A stretch of DNA of 64,000 nucleotides from a virus (IMGVR_UViG_3300026512_000005:51991-115990); one strand, 5' to 3'; shown: positions 1 to 9,258, counted from the stretch's first letter. Notes: generated from the sequence alone by a model not told the origin. Made by a program: numbers and translations.

Positions 1-2139
1 ACCTACAGACGAGTATAATGTGTTAAGTATTTCTAACCCTCTATCTGTACCAAATTTAACCGTCTTTCTGTCGATAAGTTTTGGTATATTAGTGGGTTGT
101 GCTGCTGATAGTATTTTACTATAAACCATTTTATGTGTTGTTAGTGAAGCGTTCATGTCCTTTAATTCTGCCATTAGTTCTTGACCACCGTAGGCTACAT
201 AAATCCTACCCTCAGTTTCACCATTTGTACGAACTGGATTATTTTTATACGGTAAAGCATTTTTATCTTTCTTATTAACTACTACTGGTAAACCATGATA
301 GTTAACAGAAGCTGATGAAGTTGTTAAAATGTCGTCTGCTATTTTATTTAACATAATAATATACATAGGTGCAATCATTATGTCATCTACAGTAGTAGCT
401 GTGACACCATCCAGTGTAAAGGTAACTGGACCACTATCTGCCGCATAAATAGATTGTTTAAGTTCCTCTACTATCATATACTTACGCTTTTCATTATCTA
501 ATCGTAGGTATATTTTAAATGCATCCTCTACTATATTAATTATAGTTAAACGCATTACTTCATAATTATTACTACTATATATATTCTCATATTTATCAGT
601 GAACATATTTTGTAATATTCTAGCGAAACCTAGAGGTATCTTAAATAATTCTTTAGCATCGTCATCAGTTATATTAGATGGATTACTATATCCTAATTCA
701 CTTAGTCGCTTAGCTACTAGTTTCTCTACTTTTAACATACTACCTTTTATGTAGTATTCATAAAGTCTACCGCCATTTAACCGACTCGGGGTAGATTTAA
801 TGTCACCTATTACATCCGCAACATTACCAAACGCATCCCTAGGCATATCCTTCTTAGGGAGTATTTTCGTGATGATTCCTTTATTAGCGGAGAAATCCGT
901 GAACTTAGGACCTTTTATTTTAGGTAGAAATGTATGTTCTATAACTATCTCTAAACGATATAGAGACAGAGGTGATAACTTATACATCTTCTTCAGTTTA
1001 CTATTAGGTCTAGCACTCTCCACCATACCATACGCCTCTACAATTAGTGTATTGAAACTTTCACCTACAATTAGATCGGTACCTGTTATAGCTCGAGTTT
1101 CTTTATTTAACGTTTCATAAACATCTATAATTTGTTTATAATAGTCAATGGTAGATGCGTGGTATTTTTCTAATAGTTCATCTGTTTTAGTTGGTATACG
1201 TTTTCTCCGTTTAGGATTTTTGAATACTTTAACATCTACTACTAGACCGCCACCTGTCCTATCGTACACTACTTCGTCGAATATAGGATTGTATTCACAT
1301 AAATCTTTCTTACTTAACAACCCAGCCGCGTATCTATAATCATATTTACGTTTGGCAAATACTACACCATCCTCGTTTATACGTTCGCCAAGTTCTTTAA
1401 AAGGAACGTATTTCTCTGGGTCACCACTCTGGTTTATAAGAAATTCATCTTCATCTATTTCTATGGTTCTAGTCTCATAAAGATTAAACTTAAACTTTTC
1501 ACAAAATTCATCGCTAACCATAAACCCATCCTCATCGTTCTGTTCTAACGGCATCAAACATACGTTGACATTACGACCATCACCGTAACTACCATCTTCC
1601 TTTATAGAACCAGAACTTGCTAAGATAGTTCCTGACTCCACTATATCCCCACGAACATAATTTTCTACCTCATCTGCTATTTTATTTTCATAACCAAAAT
1701 ACGTATGTAACTTGCTATATCTAGGTATTTCTATACAATTAATTATACCGGAATCTATCTCTCTATATATTATAAGACTTTCTGCAGATAAAGAGCTACC
1801 ATATGTGTGGTGTCGTTTTACTACAGATATAATCTCACTTGTTCTCTCTATCTTTTTCATAAGACTATACTTACCTAATTCATAATCAACACCAGTTTGT
1901 ATCGTGTTAATATCCGTTTCGCATAGTGTTAATGTATTGGAGCGTTGTGATGCACCCATTATACCACGTGGGGAACTATTATGCTCTATGGCAAAGTTGT
2001 TGCCTGATGTCGAAAAGAACTTATGGTTTAATTTAAGTCTTGGGTCTGTTTCTACAAACCAACTCATATTTTCTTTAAAGAACTCCAAGTTCCCACGATG
2101 CACTTGTTCTAATGCTTGTTTATTTACGAAACCTCTCAT
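1..2139 (-). CDS. RNA polymerase beta-like subunit, C-terminal half (partial)
   Basis: Multisubunit RNA polymerase beta-like chain, cut by the left window edge after 713 codons. I read it by translating the - strand. The start at 2139 follows an AAGGAAG site. Landmarks of the second half of bacterial RpoB appear in order: IEHNSSPRGIMGA (RpoB EHDDANRALMG region), IQTGVDYEL (VGTGME), GRNVNVCLMPLEQNDED (the LVAFMPWxGYNFED region), then PKFTDFSANKGIITKILPKKDMP followed by PSRLNGG (HGNKGVISKxxPxEDMP and PSRMNxG). The chain begins just before the first landmark, at about residue 670 of E. coli beta. It is therefore a separate C-terminal half, as in jumbo phages such as phiKZ with split polymerases. 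It probably transcribes phage genes. The N-terminal half and beta' parts are not in this window. Promoter-like element at 2163-2182. Confidence 0.88.
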   Translation of the reverse strand, partial: MRGFVNKQALEQVHRGNLEFFKENMSWFVETDPRLKLNHKFFSTSGNNFAIEHNSSPRGIMGASQRSNTLTLCETDINTIQTGVDYELGKYSLMKKIERTSEIISVVKRHHTYGSSLSAESLIIYREIDSGIINCIEIPRYSKLHTYFGYENKIADEVENYVRGDIVESGTILASSGSIKEDGSYGDGRNVNVCLMPLEQNDEDGFMVSDEFCEKFKFNLYETRTIEIDEDEFLINQSGDPEKYVPFKELGERINEDGVVFAKRKYDYRYAAGLLSKKDLCEYNPIFDEVVYDRTGGGLVVDVKVFKNPKRRKRIPTKTDELLEKYHASTIDYYKQIIDVYETLNKETRAITGTDLIVGESFNTLIVEAYGMVESARPNSKLKKMYKLSPLSLYRLEIVIEHTFLPKIKGPKFTDFSANKGIITKILPKKDMPRDAFGNVADVIGDIKSTPSRLNGGRLYEYYIKGSMLKVEKLVAKRLSELGYSNPSNITDDDAKELFKIPLGFARILQNMFTDKYENIYSSNNYEVMRLTIINIVEDAFKIYLRLDNEKRKYMIVEELKQSIYAADSGPVTFTLDGVTATTVDDIMIAPMYIIMLNKIADDILTTSSASVNYHGLPVVVNKKDKNALPYKNNPVRTNGETEGRIYVAYGGQELMAELKDMNASLTTHKMVYSKILSAAQPTNIPKLIDRKTVKFGTDRGLEILNTLYSSVG

Positions 2140-2162
2140 TGTACTTCCTTTTTATTATTGTA

Positions 2163-2182
2163 TTTACATTTTAATAATATAT
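2163..2182 (-). promoter_or_regulatory. Promoter-like element, TATATTATTAAAATGTAAA type
   Basis: On the - strand this reads ATATATTATTAAAATGTAAA and ends 24 bases before the ATG of the RNA polymerase beta-like gene at 2139. The same 19-20 base word recurs upstream of other - strand genes at near-constant distance, so it is a likely phage promoter. Confidence 0.55.
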
Positions 2183-2214
2183 ACTAATAAAAGGATAGAG
2201 GTCAAACCTTTATA

Positions 2215-2240
2215 ATATATAGGACAAACGTCCTATATAT
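2215..2240 (-). terminator. Stem-loop over the stop of the 106-aa gene
   Basis: ATATATAGGAC and GTCCTATATAT form a perfect 11-base stem with loop AAAC. The right arm contains the stop codon of the gene starting at 2553. Confidence 0.6.
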
Positions 2241-2553
2241 CTTTAATATTAGAAATTATGGTTTCCACTGTTTCAGGGTTAAGTATCATAAGATTTAACC
2301 TACCATCATAAGTTAATGATGATTTAAACCCATTGATACGTATTATTAAATAAATAGCAAAATTTGGTATATTAAATTCATTATGAAGTAACCCATACAA
2401 ATTACCTTTATATTTTTCACCTTTATACGGTTCAAGCGTTACCATCGTTATATTATCACGAATTAATTGTGTATCCAGTAATGATTCAAATTTGTGAATA
2501 GTTTCTGCATCCAGTTGCATTGTATCATCACCCATCATATTTACTATATCCAT
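2233..2553 (-). CDS. Hypothetical small protein (106 aa)
   Basis: I do not recognise this protein. The start at 2553 (MDIVNMMGDD) is preferred over an in-frame ATG at 2598 because GGAG lies 8 bases before it. The upstream ATG would also overlap the preceding gene and its terminator. The product is acidic at the N-terminus (TMQLDAETIHKFESLL) and predicted mixed alpha/beta, with no membrane segment. It sits between a strong intrinsic terminator upstream and a stem-loop over its own stop codon, so it is probably transcribed separately from the 468-residue gene before it. Confidence 0.7.
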   Translation of the reverse strand: MDIVNMMGDDTMQLDAETIHKFESLLDTQLIRDNITMVTLEPYKGEKYKGNLYGLLHNEFNIPNFAIYLIIRINGFKSSLTYDGRLNLMILNPETVETIISNIKDI

Positions 2554-2564
2554 AGTTACAACTC

Positions 2565-2610
2565 CAAAAAAAAAATGTCTATAGGGGAGGGTTACCACCC
2601 AGCCCCTATA
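2565..2610 (-). terminator. Intrinsic terminator with U-tract
   Basis: On the - strand TATAGGGG-CT-GGGT pairs with ACCC-T-CCCCTATA around GGTA, followed after four bases by a run of ten T. The stop codon of the 468-residue gene lies in the loop. The clearest Rho-independent terminator in the left half of the window. Confidence 0.78.
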
Positions 2611-3998
2611 ACTCTAGCATGTCCATGCTGTGTCTGTACATTACGTACGCTACCATGATTACTGACTGCACGTGTAGGTTCTCGACTATTAACTAGTCTT
2701 GGTGTAGCACGACTAGCGTAAGAACTACGTCCATTATCATAATCCCTAGACTGTGGTCTATTATAACTAGGCTGTCTATTATAAGACTGTCTATCGTACA
2801 TATCCTCATTAGCTGGTAGACGATCGTTACGTACTGGTGGGTTTTCCCAAGGTGGCAAATCAGCAGTACGTTGATCGTATCTAACAGCTGGTTCTCTAAT
2901 AGGTTCGCGAACTGGACGACTATACGATGCAGGTTGACGATCGTAACTTCTGACTGGTGGTAAGGCTGGTTCTCTAGACTTACTCTCCATTCTATCCCAG
3001 AAACTACCAGTATCGGCTTTTGCCCTTGCGGTTGTGACTGGAGTATTAGATACAGGTATACTACCAGTTAACTCCGAAGGTGTACGTTTTATCTCTTGTT
3101 CCATATCATTAATAATACCAGTTAGATCGACTATATTATATGGTAAAGGTTTAAGTCTTATGAGCTCCTTAATATCATCCTCTATATCGGAAGTTAAGAC
3201 TGAAGCTATTATATTTTCTAACTTACTGTATATTCTATCATACATTGTTAATAACACGTGCGTCGATGGTGCTATTCGATTTAAACTACCTATTTGAATA
3301 CCGTCAACTATATTTGTAATATCTCCCACTATAAATTCAAATAATGATTTAAATGTATGTACGTCTTTGTTACGTAATTTAACATCTAGTACCGTTGTTT
3401 CTTTACTAGGTAAAGTGAATAGTTCTTCACCTATGGGGAAAGTTATTACGCCTATACGGTTATATTTGACATCATTTAACTTGCCACCCTTTGATACTAC
3501 CAAAGTGATATGTTTTTTACTAATGTACTTGTTAACAATATTTTCATATATATGTGACCAGTTTTCCACAGTCTTTTGGTCTATAAGTGTCTTAGCTGTA
3601 GACTTATAACGACTCACTAATGAAGACAATTTCATCAGAGATAAATCATTGACTTCAGTATCGGTACTGGCTAATTTAACTAATAACGCTTCACATAGAT
3701 AATGTATGACACCTAATAATTTAACTTCCATACTAGTCCGTAATTTATTAAAACTGGCGTTACCACCTTTAACCGTACTCTCTAGTAGGGGGTTAAATAA
3801 TGACTTAACGGCATTACCATTCACATCCGTTAATGTGGCTATGTTATCATCTGTAGGTAGGAATGCTGGTAACTTGTTAATAAGCAGTGGTGTTTTACCA
3901 TCTGCTATTGGTACGAAAAGTTGACCATTATCATCAACCACTAAATCTATCATCTCACATAGTCCTCTATAGAACTTTGTTAATACTGTATCTTTCAT
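2592..3998 (-). CDS. Hypothetical protein with Arg/Tyr/Pro-rich tail (468 aa)
   Basis: Residues 1 to about 300 look folded and mostly helical. From about residue 315 to the end the chain becomes low-complexity, rich in Arg, Tyr, Pro, Asn and Ser, with repeated YDRQ, YNRQP and REP-like units, and ends in VIGAGW. Such a disordered basic tail could bind nucleic acid or serve as a flexible linker (inference). AAAGGAAAAGGA precedes the start. The upstream gene ends 17 bases away. The stop codon lies inside an intrinsic terminator. No family is recognised; a virion or nucleoid-associated role is possible. Confidence 0.75.
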   Translation of the reverse strand: MKDTVLTKFYRGLCEMIDLVVDDNGQLFVPIADGKTPLLINKLPAFLPTDDNIATLTDVNGNAVKSLFNPLLESTVKGGNASFNKLRTSMEVKLLGVIHYLCEALLVKLASTDTEVNDLSLMKLSSLVSRYKSTAKTLIDQKTVENWSHIYENIVNKYISKKHITLVVSKGGKLNDVKYNRIGVITFPIGEELFTLPSKETTVLDVKLRNKDVHTFKSLFEFIVGDITNIVDGIQIGSLNRIAPSTHVLLTMYDRIYSKLENIIASVLTSDIEDDIKELIRLKPLPYNIVDLTGIINDMEQEIKRTPSELTGSIPVSNTPVTTARAKADTGSFWDRMESKSREPALPPVRSYDRQPASYSRPVREPIREPAVRYDQRTADLPPWENPPVRNDRLPANEDMYDRQSYNRQPSYNRPQSRDYDNGRSSYASRATPRLVNSREPTRAVSNHGSVRNVQTQHGHARVIGAGW

Positions 3999-4015
3999 TT
4001 TTTTCCTTTTCCTTT

Positions 4016-5488
4016 TTATGTATAGTACTCATTGACCATTCCACGTGTAGCATCTCTAGAAACCTCTAATGCTGCATGTAACGCTGTCTCTGTTATTTCC
4101 CCATAATTTTCAGCCATTATATCTTGTCGCATATCATCCATTATAATTGGTGTATATTTAGCATCGGCAAATGTTGGATAGATATACACTACTTCTGGGC
4201 GACCATCCAATGCCATTTTAATTGTCATATCAGTACCATAACAAAATATTTCTAATTTAACTTGTGATTTATTATTGTTAGAAATAATACTCCAAGCCTT
4301 GTTTATGAATGTTGTTACAAATATCTCGCCTTGTATAGGTAAATTGATATTCTCTATAACTGATGTTAATCCATCTACTGTATACATCGGTTCGCCAGCT
4401 ACATTATTAATAGTAAAAACTACATCATCCAAGATTGACATTGACATAATGTGTGATACTGCGTCTTGTATGACCAAGGACATTCTTGTTTCATAACTGG
4501 AATCATCTGTGTACGCACCGTCATCAGTTAAGAACTGGTTACTATTAATTCTTTTAGCTGTATCTGTAGATGTCCTTACTATTATGTCTGGGTACTGACT
4601 ATCTATTAAGGATAAATCCTCTAGGGTGAAATCAGTGGCTTCACGTGATTGTATCTGGTATAATAGTTTATAGAAGTCTATGTCACTAGATGTTAGCGAT
4701 AACAGGTCACCTGTTGCTGTATCATAGATGTCGCTATCTGTTCCAGTAACACCATTTATCATAGCGTTGTCCATCAATGTAGATATAGTTTTAGATAGAT
4801 GACCCATAGGTGTTGTTTCATCTTTACTAGTAATCTGTACATTATCCAGTGAACCTATGTTGGACACGAACTTAGTATTTGCACGAACACCTTTTAAACT
4901 AGAAATTCTAGACATAATATCATCTGGTCTAGATACCTTTAGCTGACTCATGATATTATTCATAGATACAGCTGTTTCATCATATGCAACACTATATACA
5001 CCTAATGGTACTGTAACAATACTACCTGTATGGTAATCTACAGTTTTACGTAAAACACTAATACTATTTATGAATATACGCATTTTATCATCTATAGTAC
5101 CCTTATAGGAAATACCTAGAAACTCTGAATACCCAGAGATATAGTTAATGGTTGTGGTATTAGACCCTCTGTGTTTTATCTCTAATACTATAGTTACAAA
5201 GAAACGCTTCTCACTCCATCCATTAATAATTGGTGCTTGTGAAATAATTTGTGCAGATGGCATGAGTATATTGGGGTTAGCTTTGTTCATATATGTTTCT
5301 ATCATATCACGATTGGTACTACCTCTACCCATAGCGTTAATCACTACCGACTTAATTTTATTTAAATCATCATAATTAGCACTGACCTCATATGGTCGTA
5401 TATTCATAGGTTTATATGATTTTGTTTCGATTAGTTCGATATGCGTTATACGTATATCAGGACCTTGTTGCTGTTGCGGGTAATTCAT
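4016..5488 (-). CDS. Probable virion structural protein (490 aa)
   Basis: Beta-rich protein starting MNYPQQQQGPDIRITHIEL after a strong AAGGAGGTAAC ribosome binding site. The N-terminal 200 residues alternate short hydrophobic strands (RFFVTIVLEIKH, TTINYISGYSEFLG) and resemble a virion beta-sandwich. The rest is mixed and acidic. There is no catalytic motif, signal peptide or membrane segment. A promoter-like element (5514-5533) sits 26 bases upstream. Length, composition and the late-type element suggest a structural or baseplate-associated protein, but the family is not recognised. Confidence 0.6.
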   Translation of the reverse strand: MNYPQQQQGPDIRITHIELIETKSYKPMNIRPYEVSANYDDLNKIKSVVINAMGRGSTNRDMIETYMNKANPNILMPSAQIISQAPIINGWSEKRFFVTIVLEIKHRGSNTTTINYISGYSEFLGISYKGTIDDKMRIFINSISVLRKTVDYHTGSIVTVPLGVYSVAYDETAVSMNNIMSQLKVSRPDDIMSRISSLKGVRANTKFVSNIGSLDNVQITSKDETTPMGHLSKTISTLMDNAMINGVTGTDSDIYDTATGDLLSLTSSDIDFYKLLYQIQSREATDFTLEDLSLIDSQYPDIIVRTSTDTAKRINSNQFLTDDGAYTDDSSYETRMSLVIQDAVSHIMSMSILDDVVFTINNVAGEPMYTVDGLTSVIENINLPIQGEIFVTTFINKAWSIISNNNKSQVKLEIFCYGTDMTIKMALDGRPEVVYIYPTFADAKYTPIIMDDMRQDIMAENYGEITETALHAALEVSRDATRGMVNEYYT

Positions 5489-5513
5489 GTTACCTCCTTA
5501 TATCTTTTTTATA

Positions 5514-5533
5514 TTTACATTTTAATAATATAT
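5514..5533 (-). promoter_or_regulatory. Promoter-like element, TATATTATTAAAATGTAAA type
   Basis: An exact copy of the 20-base word, ending 26 bases before the start of the 490-residue gene at 5488, between it and the upstream 515-residue gene. Confidence 0.55.
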
Positions 5534-5538
5534 GTATG

Positions 5539-7086
5539 TTAATGTTTAGAGTCTACTGTTAGTATCATATGGGCTAACTCATTTTTTATATCTTCTCGTA
5601 TCGCAACTTCACGATTTCGTGTATCGAAGTAACGCTCTAATAAATCTTCGCTAAATATACTAAATAAATTATAACCCATAAGTTTTTTACTTAAAATAGT
5701 TATACTGTCATCTATATAGTTCACTTCTTTTTCTTGTCCATTAATTACGCTATCCTTCTGATACGGAAACGCTTCAATAAGACCATCGCGAATTTCGCTA
5801 TCCAATTTATTCCGTAGTGAGAAATTTAACTTAAATACATCTGTACTTATAGAGGTTGTAGTTAACATAAGTGCTAGGTTTTCGTAACCATTTTCGTATA
5901 GCCATATAAAGGACAAAGCCAAATGTATAAATGTTTCGCCCTCTAAGTACACAAAAGCACGAGGGTCCATTATATGTTTATGTATGATGCTAGCTATATA
6001 AATGTTCTCTTCTACTGGCAATAAATCCAAGGTTGTTTCTAATGATTTAAAAACTTTGATAATCTCATTAACTTCTTGTAGTTTTGTTGTAATACCTAAA
6101 TCATGCACCAACTTAGGTACGTTTCTAGATACATTTTTAAACTCTTCTATAAAACCACTATTAACATCAGAATTAGACCGACCACTTTCAAATACTGATT
6201 CTGCATCACCTGTATCGGTATCTTCGTTCTTGAAATACTTTATCTTTGTCTTAGACCCATTCTCTTTTAGATTAAGTTGGTCAGAAGCAAATGTATATAT
6301 CTTAGTTACTGTATTTCGTAACTCACTATCCTCCGTTTCATTGTTTAATAATAATTTCTGTATAACAACTTTACCTGTTACATAAAATGGAAAGATATCA
6401 GTTGTCAGATTACGTTCGATTATCTTTATAGCTGTACCCTCACTATTCTTCAATAATCGTTCCACCAATTTTATTAGTGATTGAAATATTTTAACAAATG
6501 GGTCAGATTTAAACAATGGGTGTGTTCTATAGAAATTAAAAAGTATCATCTCCTTATAATCAGTGCCGCCTATTACTTCCTCTTTAATAGTTGCAAAATT
6601 ACCAAGTGGACCTGTTGTTGCTTTAAGTATAGTTATTAAAGCGATAAGTTCGATATAATCGTTACGAGTATATGTTTGCTCCCTTGAACCTTTTTCGTCT
6701 AGGTCACGTGTTGTATCGTACTCTTCCGGAAACTTAGGTGGTATTTTAACATACTTAGATGTTTTAATATATTCTATCACATCTTGTAAGTCCATATAGT
6801 CTAGAACGTTATGGATTACCTTATTGGGTAGAACATCTACGTCATCACGAGATATGTTGAGAATAATCAGGTTTTTACATTCTACTAACCGATCGTATAA
6901 TCCGTCTATATACTCCTTACCTTTATATTCTAAATATCCATTTAGAATAACAAATACCGATTTTGGTAGTATTGCATCTCGTAATCTTCTATTAACAATA
7001 GTCTCTATTACAAACTCTACTGTTTTACCAGTTGTATTTGTAAAGACCACTGACACCTCCGTATTAACATTCTTTAATGAATACAT
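5539..7086 (-). CDS. Hypothetical protein (515 aa), possibly structural
   Basis: Not recognised. The start MYSLKNVNTEV follows AAAAGGAAG. The N-terminal 100 residues alternate strands and helices (VVFTNTTGKTVEFVIET, KNLIILNISRDDVDVLP). A short disordered acidic stretch (EDTDTGDAESVFESGRSNSD) lies near residue 300, followed by a helical C-terminal half. It has its own TATATTATTAAGATGTAAA-type element at 7112-7131 in the opposite sense. The promoter spacing to the start is the same as for the 490-residue gene downstream, so the two are probably co-regulated. Confidence 0.65.
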   Translation of the reverse strand: MYSLKNVNTEVSVVFTNTTGKTVEFVIETIVNRRLRDAILPKSVFVILNGYLEYKGKEYIDGLYDRLVECKNLIILNISRDDVDVLPNKVIHNVLDYMDLQDVIEYIKTSKYVKIPPKFPEEYDTTRDLDEKGSREQTYTRNDYIELIALITILKATTGPLGNFATIKEEVIGGTDYKEMILFNFYRTHPLFKSDPFVKIFQSLIKLVERLLKNSEGTAIKIIERNLTTDIFPFYVTGKVVIQKLLLNNETEDSELRNTVTKIYTFASDQLNLKENGSKTKIKYFKNEDTDTGDAESVFESGRSNSDVNSGFIEEFKNVSRNVPKLVHDLGITTKLQEVNEIIKVFKSLETTLDLLPVEENIYIASIIHKHIMDPRAFVYLEGETFIHLALSFIWLYENGYENLALMLTTTSISTDVFKLNFSLRNKLDSEIRDGLIEAFPYQKDSVINGQEKEVNYIDDSITILSKKLMGYNLFSIFSEDLLERYFDTRNREVAIREDIKNELAHMILTVDSKH

Positions 7087-7111
7087 ATTTACTTCCTTTT
7101 ATATTATTATG

Positions 7112-7131
7112 TTTACATCTTAATAATATAT
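7112..7131 (-). promoter_or_regulatory. Promoter-like element, TATATTATTAAGATGTAAA variant
   Basis: One base differs from the exact copies. It ends 26 bases before the start of the 515-residue gene at 7086. Confidence 0.55.
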
Positions 7132-7161
7132 GCCAATAAAAGGATAGAGGTTAAAGTACAC

Positions 7162-7189
7162 CTATCATATGGTGTTTTCCATATGATAG
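7162..7189 (-). terminator. Stem-loop after the 186-aa gene
   Basis: CTATCATATGG pairs with CCATATGATAG around TGTTTT, a perfect 11-base stem just beyond the stop codon at 7197. Confidence 0.58.
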
Positions 7190-7196
7190 TTTCTTG

Positions 7197-7757
7197 TTAA
7201 TAGGCTTTATCTTTTTTAACTTCTAAACCCTCTGGAAACATATCTAACATGGCTTTGACGGTATCGGAGTACGCCTCCGTCCATAGTGTAGACAATTTGG
7301 TTTTATCTTTAATTAACTCACCATTTTCAACAATTGTTATATATGGGGTTGGCAATAAACCGAATGAAAACTTCTGTTCCTTGTCAGTAGTTATCTGTAT
7401 AACGTTAACTAACCCACCGTCTGTTTTAACTCGTAATATCGTAAGTTTACCATTTAACACCTTTTCGTTGTGTACACGCTTGTCATCTTCAAATTTAGCA
7501 CCATATAGATTAAACGTAACACTATAACCTTCTTTCTCATCATTGATACGAGCTAAAGCTCTACTGAATAGTCTAGAGTTAATATGTGTTAATGCCAAGT
7601 TACCTACAGAATCGAAAGACTTATAATCATCGCGTTTAACTGTATTAATATAAAGTCTAATAGTACCATTATATACACCATATGATAACGTTAAAAGTTT
7701 ATTATCTTTTATTTCTTTATAGAGTTTCAATTTACTCATTATTACATTTACATTCAT
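7197..7757 (-). CDS. Hypothetical protein (186 aa)
   Basis: A soluble protein of unknown family with regular strands (LLTLSYGVYNGTIRLYINTV, YSVTFNLYGAKFED) and a basic C-terminus ending KKDKAY. The start MNVNVIMSKLK follows AAGGAAGTAAC. It is the first gene left of the gene-free structured segment at 7758-8314 and ends in a stem-loop at 7162-7189, so it appears monocistronic. No function can be assigned. Confidence 0.72.
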   Translation of the reverse strand: MNVNVIMSKLKLYKEIKDNKLLTLSYGVYNGTIRLYINTVKRDDYKSFDSVGNLALTHINSRLFSRALARINDEKEGYSVTFNLYGAKFEDDKRVHNEKVLNGKLTILRVKTDGGLVNVIQITTDKEQKFSFGLLPTPYITIVENGELIKDKTKLSTLWTEAYSDTVKAMLDMFPEGLEVKKDKAY

Positions 7758-7832
7758 TTGTTACTTCCTTATTTATATTTATCATATAAGATATCGTAGT
7801 TAATAAAAAGAAAAAAACAATGATAACATTCT

Positions 7833-7863
7833 ATCTGTAGACACACAAAGTGTGTCTACAGAT
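7833..7863 (-). terminator. Strong hairpin at the left end of the gene-free segment
   Basis: ATCTGTAGACACAC pairs perfectly with GTGTGTCTACAGAT around AAA (14-base stem). An A-rich tract (7804-7819) to the left gives a U-tract for - strand transcripts, so it probably ends transcripts coming from 8315 or from the structured RNA. Confidence 0.65.
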
Positions 7864-7903
7864 ATATAAATGTTTAGTGGTGCGTGCTATACTCATGTAT
7901 AGG

Positions 7904-8294
7904 AAGTAACTATGAGGTTTAAACATACTTACCGAACTGAATGTTGTGACTATTCTAATTAACAGTATAATGTAAGTATAATTAAAACATAGACTGAACT
8001 ATGTTTGGTTGTACGTTAGTACATATTTGTAAATATAATAAAGGACACCACTTGATGATTATTTCATCTGTTGGTTCATAGCAATGAACTTACATCTGGT
8101 ATTAATTACCCGATATGACCATTATAGCACTTGTCATATTTAGATGTTAAAAAAGGAAATCCAAGACACCTTAACCCAATCATTTAGTTAAGCAGGACAA
8201 AATTGTATTTAAAATTTCAAGTATCCATCACAATCATAGAACACTCTATCTACTAATAACGGCTCGTAACATTATTAGCAGATTAAAGTGTTCT
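7904..8294. ncRNA. Structured non-coding segment, candidate RNA
   Basis: No plausible gene lies in 7758-8314. Instead, hairpins follow one another: TACTTAC/GTAAGTA (7926-7978), AAACATAG/CTATGTTT (7985-8006), TGTAC/GTACA (8010-8023), GATGA/TCATC (8054-8068) and GTTCAT/ATGAAC (8074-8089). A three-way-junction-like unit follows, closed by ACATCT/AGATGT (8092-8147), with inner stems GGTA/TACC and ATATGAC/GTCATAT. Then come CTTAAC/GTTAAG (8170-8192) and a long irregular stem AGAACACT..ATCT..CTAATAA with its complements (8238-8294). Strand is unclear, though the terminator-like hairpin at 7833-7863 favours the - strand. It could be a stable RNA or a replication or packaging site. It is not a tRNA. 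Confidence 0.42.
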
Positions 8295-8314
8295 CTCATA
8301 TAATAGAAAACCAT

Positions 8315-9256
8315 TTAATAAAGTTTGCGGTATAACTTTTCTATCTCACCACCCAATACTGGATCGCGTCGTTTAATACTAGCTAACACTTCATTATTGG
8401 ACATTCGTGTAGACCAGCGTTGGTCCATAGCTATTGTATAAATATGCTTCCGTAGCTTAACGTTCTGTGGTTTAATATATACTTTATCGCCCAGTATAGG
8501 ATACAAAACTTCGGTAAAAGGAAATACGGTCATACTATTCTTACCCAGTCTGTGATATTTACTCCACCACGTATCATTATGTTTTATAGCACCGGTGTGT
8601 GATTCTAATAACTTAACATCCGCCTTAGACCTAAAGTTCAATAAATCGAAAGCTATGTGTGTTGTTATAAGTAGGTCTTTTACATACTTTAACTTATGTG
8701 TTGTTTTTACTACTAAAGCTTTGAATGGTATTAATAAATCTTTGATAGCGTCATCCTCCGTTATCTGTATATGATAGTTAATAGATGTGAAGTCATCCTT
8801 ATCTTTAAAATTAAACCAATTCTTTTTAAGTATATTATAGTCTGGTATATAAATCTGTACATCCATACCTAAACCTAAAGCTGCTTCTATAAAAATTTTT
8901 GTATCTTCTACAAAGCCTTTACGTATCTGTAAAAACGTAATAGATGATTTAAGGTATTTAATTTTACTGTTGGTGTTACCATCTAGGCAATTTACATAAT
9001 TCCTATATAAAGTTCTGGCGTTTATATAATATACTTTATTTTCTACATCTTTACGAATAAGATTTTCGAGTATAATACCTGACGCAATATTACAGCCTAT
9101 GTCAGAAATGGCTTCGGTATTTAGAACAACACCTGCTGTAACTTCCCTTGCCAATAACTTATCTAAATCAATTTTACTAATACTATCGGAAATAGTGTCC
9201 GTAGTATTAGTAACAGTTTTCATGGCTCTATCACGCATATGTGTCAACCCTGTCAT
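8315..9256 (-). CDS. Hypothetical protein next to HD hydrolase (313 aa)
   Basis: Starts MTGLTHMRDRAMK after AAGGAGTAAGT, two bases from the stop of the HD-domain gene, so the two are translated together. It is mixed alpha/beta with recognisable blocks (LGMDVQIYIPDYNILKKNW, LLESHTGAIKHNDTWWSKY, TIAMDQRWSTRMS) rich in Trp, His and Arg. I do not know the family. Its pairing with a hydrolase and an SbcD-like nuclease suggests a nucleic-acid or nucleotide role, by context only. Confidence 0.7.
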   Translation of the reverse strand: MTGLTHMRDRAMKTVTNTTDTISDSISKIDLDKLLAREVTAGVVLNTEAISDIGCNIASGIILENLIRKDVENKVYYINARTLYRNYVNCLDGNTNSKIKYLKSSITFLQIRKGFVEDTKIFIEAALGLGMDVQIYIPDYNILKKNWFNFKDKDDFTSINYHIQITEDDAIKDLLIPFKALVVKTTHKLKYVKDLLITTHIAFDLLNFRSKADVKLLESHTGAIKHNDTWWSKYHRLGKNSMTVFPFTEVLYPILGDKVYIKPQNVKLRKHIYTIAMDQRWSTRMSNNEVLASIKRRDPVLGGEIEKLYRKLY

Positions 9257-9258
9257 AC

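Noticed and set aside
2566-2575. Run of ten A that might cause programmed slippage between two genes
   Set aside because: It lies outside both reading frames and is explained as the U-tract of the intrinsic terminator.
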